Of a stretch of DNA of 64,000 bases, positions 62,753-64,000 are shown piece by piece; position 1 is the stretch's first letter, and each line of letters begins with the position of its first letter. Location of the stretch: the NCBI GenBank assembly GCA_016714535.1, contig JADKDR010000013.1:62001-126000 (forward strand). The letters run 5' to 3'. The notes below the pieces were generated by a model. That model searched no databases, was not told the origin of the DNA, and was given only the letters and a program-made list of their open reading frames with translations. Made by a program: the position numbers and the translations under genes. This DNA is from Bacteroidota bacterium. Lineage in GTDB: Bacteria; Bacteroidota; Bacteroidia; AKYH767-A; OLB10.

Positions 62753-64000
62753 CTACTGCATCTTCACCACCCGCTCAACCCCTAACAATACATCACTATC
62801 AAATACTTTAAGCAAATAATTCCCTTCACTCAATCCTTGTAAATTAATTTGCGCGGAATTTGAATTTATTTTTTGTGATAGCAATTCTTTGCCAAGAATA
62901 TCAAATAAAGTTGCTGTGCAATTGTTGCTTTGCAAGTTTGTGTTGATGGTGATAAAATCGTTTGCTGGATTTGGCGTAACCATAAAATAAATATTTCCAA
63001 TTGCAGAATTTATTCCAAGGCAATCATCTACCCATACACTGTCTGTTGCATTGTTGCTGCAACTGTTACTATCAGTGTATACGTACATAAAATAATTCCA
63101 GCCATTGGTTACTGCACTCGGGTCAAAGTATAGACCGATTAATCCGTTGCCGGTGAGTGTGCCGCCAATTGGGGTTGGGGCATTTATGGTTTGTATGCCT
63201 GTATTTTTGCAAAGTGTATCAATTGCAAAAGCGTTAAACATTATTTGTGGATTGGGATTTATGGTGGCCACAATTACATCATTCGCCTTGCATCCATTTG
63301 CATCTGTTACGGTAACTGTATATGCTCCGCTGTTGCTTGCAATTATAGTTTGTGTGCTTGCGCCATTGTTCCATAAGTAATTTGTAAAACCTGTGCCGCC
63401 ATCTAAAACCAAACCTGCACATGCTGTTGTATCGTTACCCAGTGCAGGTTGCGGTAAATCGTTTACTGTTATGTTGTAATATGTTTTCGATAAACAGTAT
63501 GGCGTTTTTATTACCACTTTAATTATGTGTGTACCAAGGCCAATATTAGAAATGGCAACCGAATCGCCATTTGCAGAAAGTACATTGTCCACATACCATT
63601 TTATATTGTTGTATGGATATTGTAATTCCATTGCAGCAAACAAAGTATCGTTTTTGCAAAGTGATGTTTTTGCAAACCATGCATTGGCAATCAAATTATC
63701 GCAATCGGTAAGAGTATCGGTTACGGTATTGGTTTGCACAGGTGGATTAAAATCAAAATAAATAAAACTGGTATTGTTAATATTTGTACCATATGGCAAA
63801 CTATCTTTCAACCTAAAGCTAAACTGCACATAGCCATGACTATTGGGTTCGTCATTTGTACTATCGGGCAAATTGATATTGGGAAAATTGAAACGTAAAA
63901 TATTACCTATCAATTGCACTTGTGGTTGCACGCTGTATGCCAACAACTCAAACGTGTTTGCATCAAGCGCTGCATCAAGCGTATCCATCACATATATATG
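62753..64000 (-). CDS. Large T9SS surface protein, C-terminal part (N-terminus beyond window)
   Basis: The frame is open at the right edge, so only the last 416 codons, including the stop, are seen. The first part (DTLDAALDANTFELLAYSVQ, FNFPNINLPDSTNDEPNSHG, VQFSFRLKDSLPYGTNIN) matches the DUF7619 domain common in Bacteroidota adhesin-like proteins. Ig/PKD-like segments follow (CLSKTYYNITVNDLPQPALG; LWNNGASTQTIIASNSGAYT; VTDANGCKANDVIVATINPN). A T9SS type A sorting domain ends it (YFMVTPNPANDFITIN, LFDILGKELL, LSEGNYLLKVFD, VVKMQ). It is a probable surface adhesin or other exported protein; the binding target is unknown. Confidence 0.85.
   Translation of the reverse strand, partial: HIYVMDTLDAALDANTFELLAYSVQPQVQLIGNILRFNFPNINLPDSTNDEPNSHGYVQFSFRLKDSLPYGTNINNTSFIYFDFNPPVQTNTVTDTLTDCDNLIANAWFAKTSLCKNDTLFAAMELQYPYNNIKWYVDNVLSANGDSVAISNIGLGTHIIKVVIKTPYCLSKTYYNITVNDLPQPALGNDTTACAGLVLDGGTGFTNYLWNNGASTQTIIASNSGAYTVTVTDANGCKANDVIVATINPNPQIMFNAFAIDTLCKNTGIQTINAPTPIGGTLTGNGLIGLYFDPSAVTNGWNYFMYVYTDSNSCSNNATDSVWVDDCLGINSAIGNIYFMVTPNPANDFITINTNLQSNNCTATLFDILGKELLSQKINSNSAQINLQGLSEGNYLLKVFDSDVLLGVERVVKMQ

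Overview
The window comes from a low-GC member of the Bacteroidota, most likely a Chitinophagales/Sphingobacteriales-like lineage, though I cannot fix the genus. Four secreted proteins appear to be type IX secretion system (T9SS) substrates with C-terminal sorting domains (9018-9767, 31642-33000, 61233-62246, 62753 to the right edge); a fifth (59670-60854) has a weaker tail of that kind. Promoters follow the Bacteroidota pattern TTG/TTTG, about 18-21 bases, TAnnTTTG. Gene pairs typical of the phylum are present: BatA-like protein with a metal-less dihydroorotase homologue, LptC with an outer-membrane protein and type III pantothenate kinase, and DUF4199 with a family-2 glycosyltransferase.

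Layout. 1-9.8 kb, mostly minus strand: a truncated membrane endonuclease/exonuclease/phosphatase protein, a YiiX-like cysteine peptidase, dnaA with promoter and terminator, a 5'-nucleotidase split into two genes, an acyl-CoA thioesterase (plus strand), a repetitive secreted protein, rocD, and rnz coupled to a T9SS protein. 10-21 kb, mostly plus strand: hutU, a BatA-like protein, the pseudo-dihydroorotase, lipB, GtrA, a large AsmA-like protein, AMP nucleosidase and holA. 21-31.6 kb: inositol monophosphatase, lgt, mtaB, cytochrome c, a DUF1905/YdeI protein, an ALDH8-like aldehyde dehydrogenase, ligA, prmC and ribD. 31.6-39.4 kb: a T9SS glycosidase-like protein, a methyltransferase-glycosyltransferase fusion with an FkbM methyltransferase, transaldolase, the SRP RNA, a DUF4199/GT2/GT4 operon and a small lipoprotein. 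39.4-45 kb, minus strand: MutS2, a small membrane protein, LptC, an outer-membrane protein, coaX and YigZ. 45-64 kb: yidC, a DUF6438 lipoprotein, an alkyltransferase-like protein, an unrecognised ORF behind a structured leader, serC, a ferredoxin divergent from a LuxC-type acyl-CoA reductase, YggS, nth, a MacB-like permease, a broken NfeD gene, hutH, a universal stress protein, a GyrI-like protein and a surface-protein region with palindromic repeats.

Much of the content is housekeeping: replication and repair (dnaA, holA, ligA, mutS2, nth, an alkyltransferase-like protein), envelope biogenesis (lgt, yidC, lptC, AsmA), cofactors (ribD, coaX, lipB), RNA and translation functions (SRP RNA, mtaB, prmC, rnz) and amino-acid catabolism (hutU, hutH, rocD, the aldehyde dehydrogenase). 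The two histidine-degradation genes lie about 45 kb apart.

Eight genes are interrupted by nine single-base insertions or deletions, most in short homopolymers; correcting each restores one family-length frame. I read most as sequence errors. No CRISPR array, insertion sequence, prophage or tRNA was seen. I found no clear new multi-gene system. The least explained pieces are the structured leader plus orphan ORF at 48.2-48.8 kb and several intergenic palindromes.
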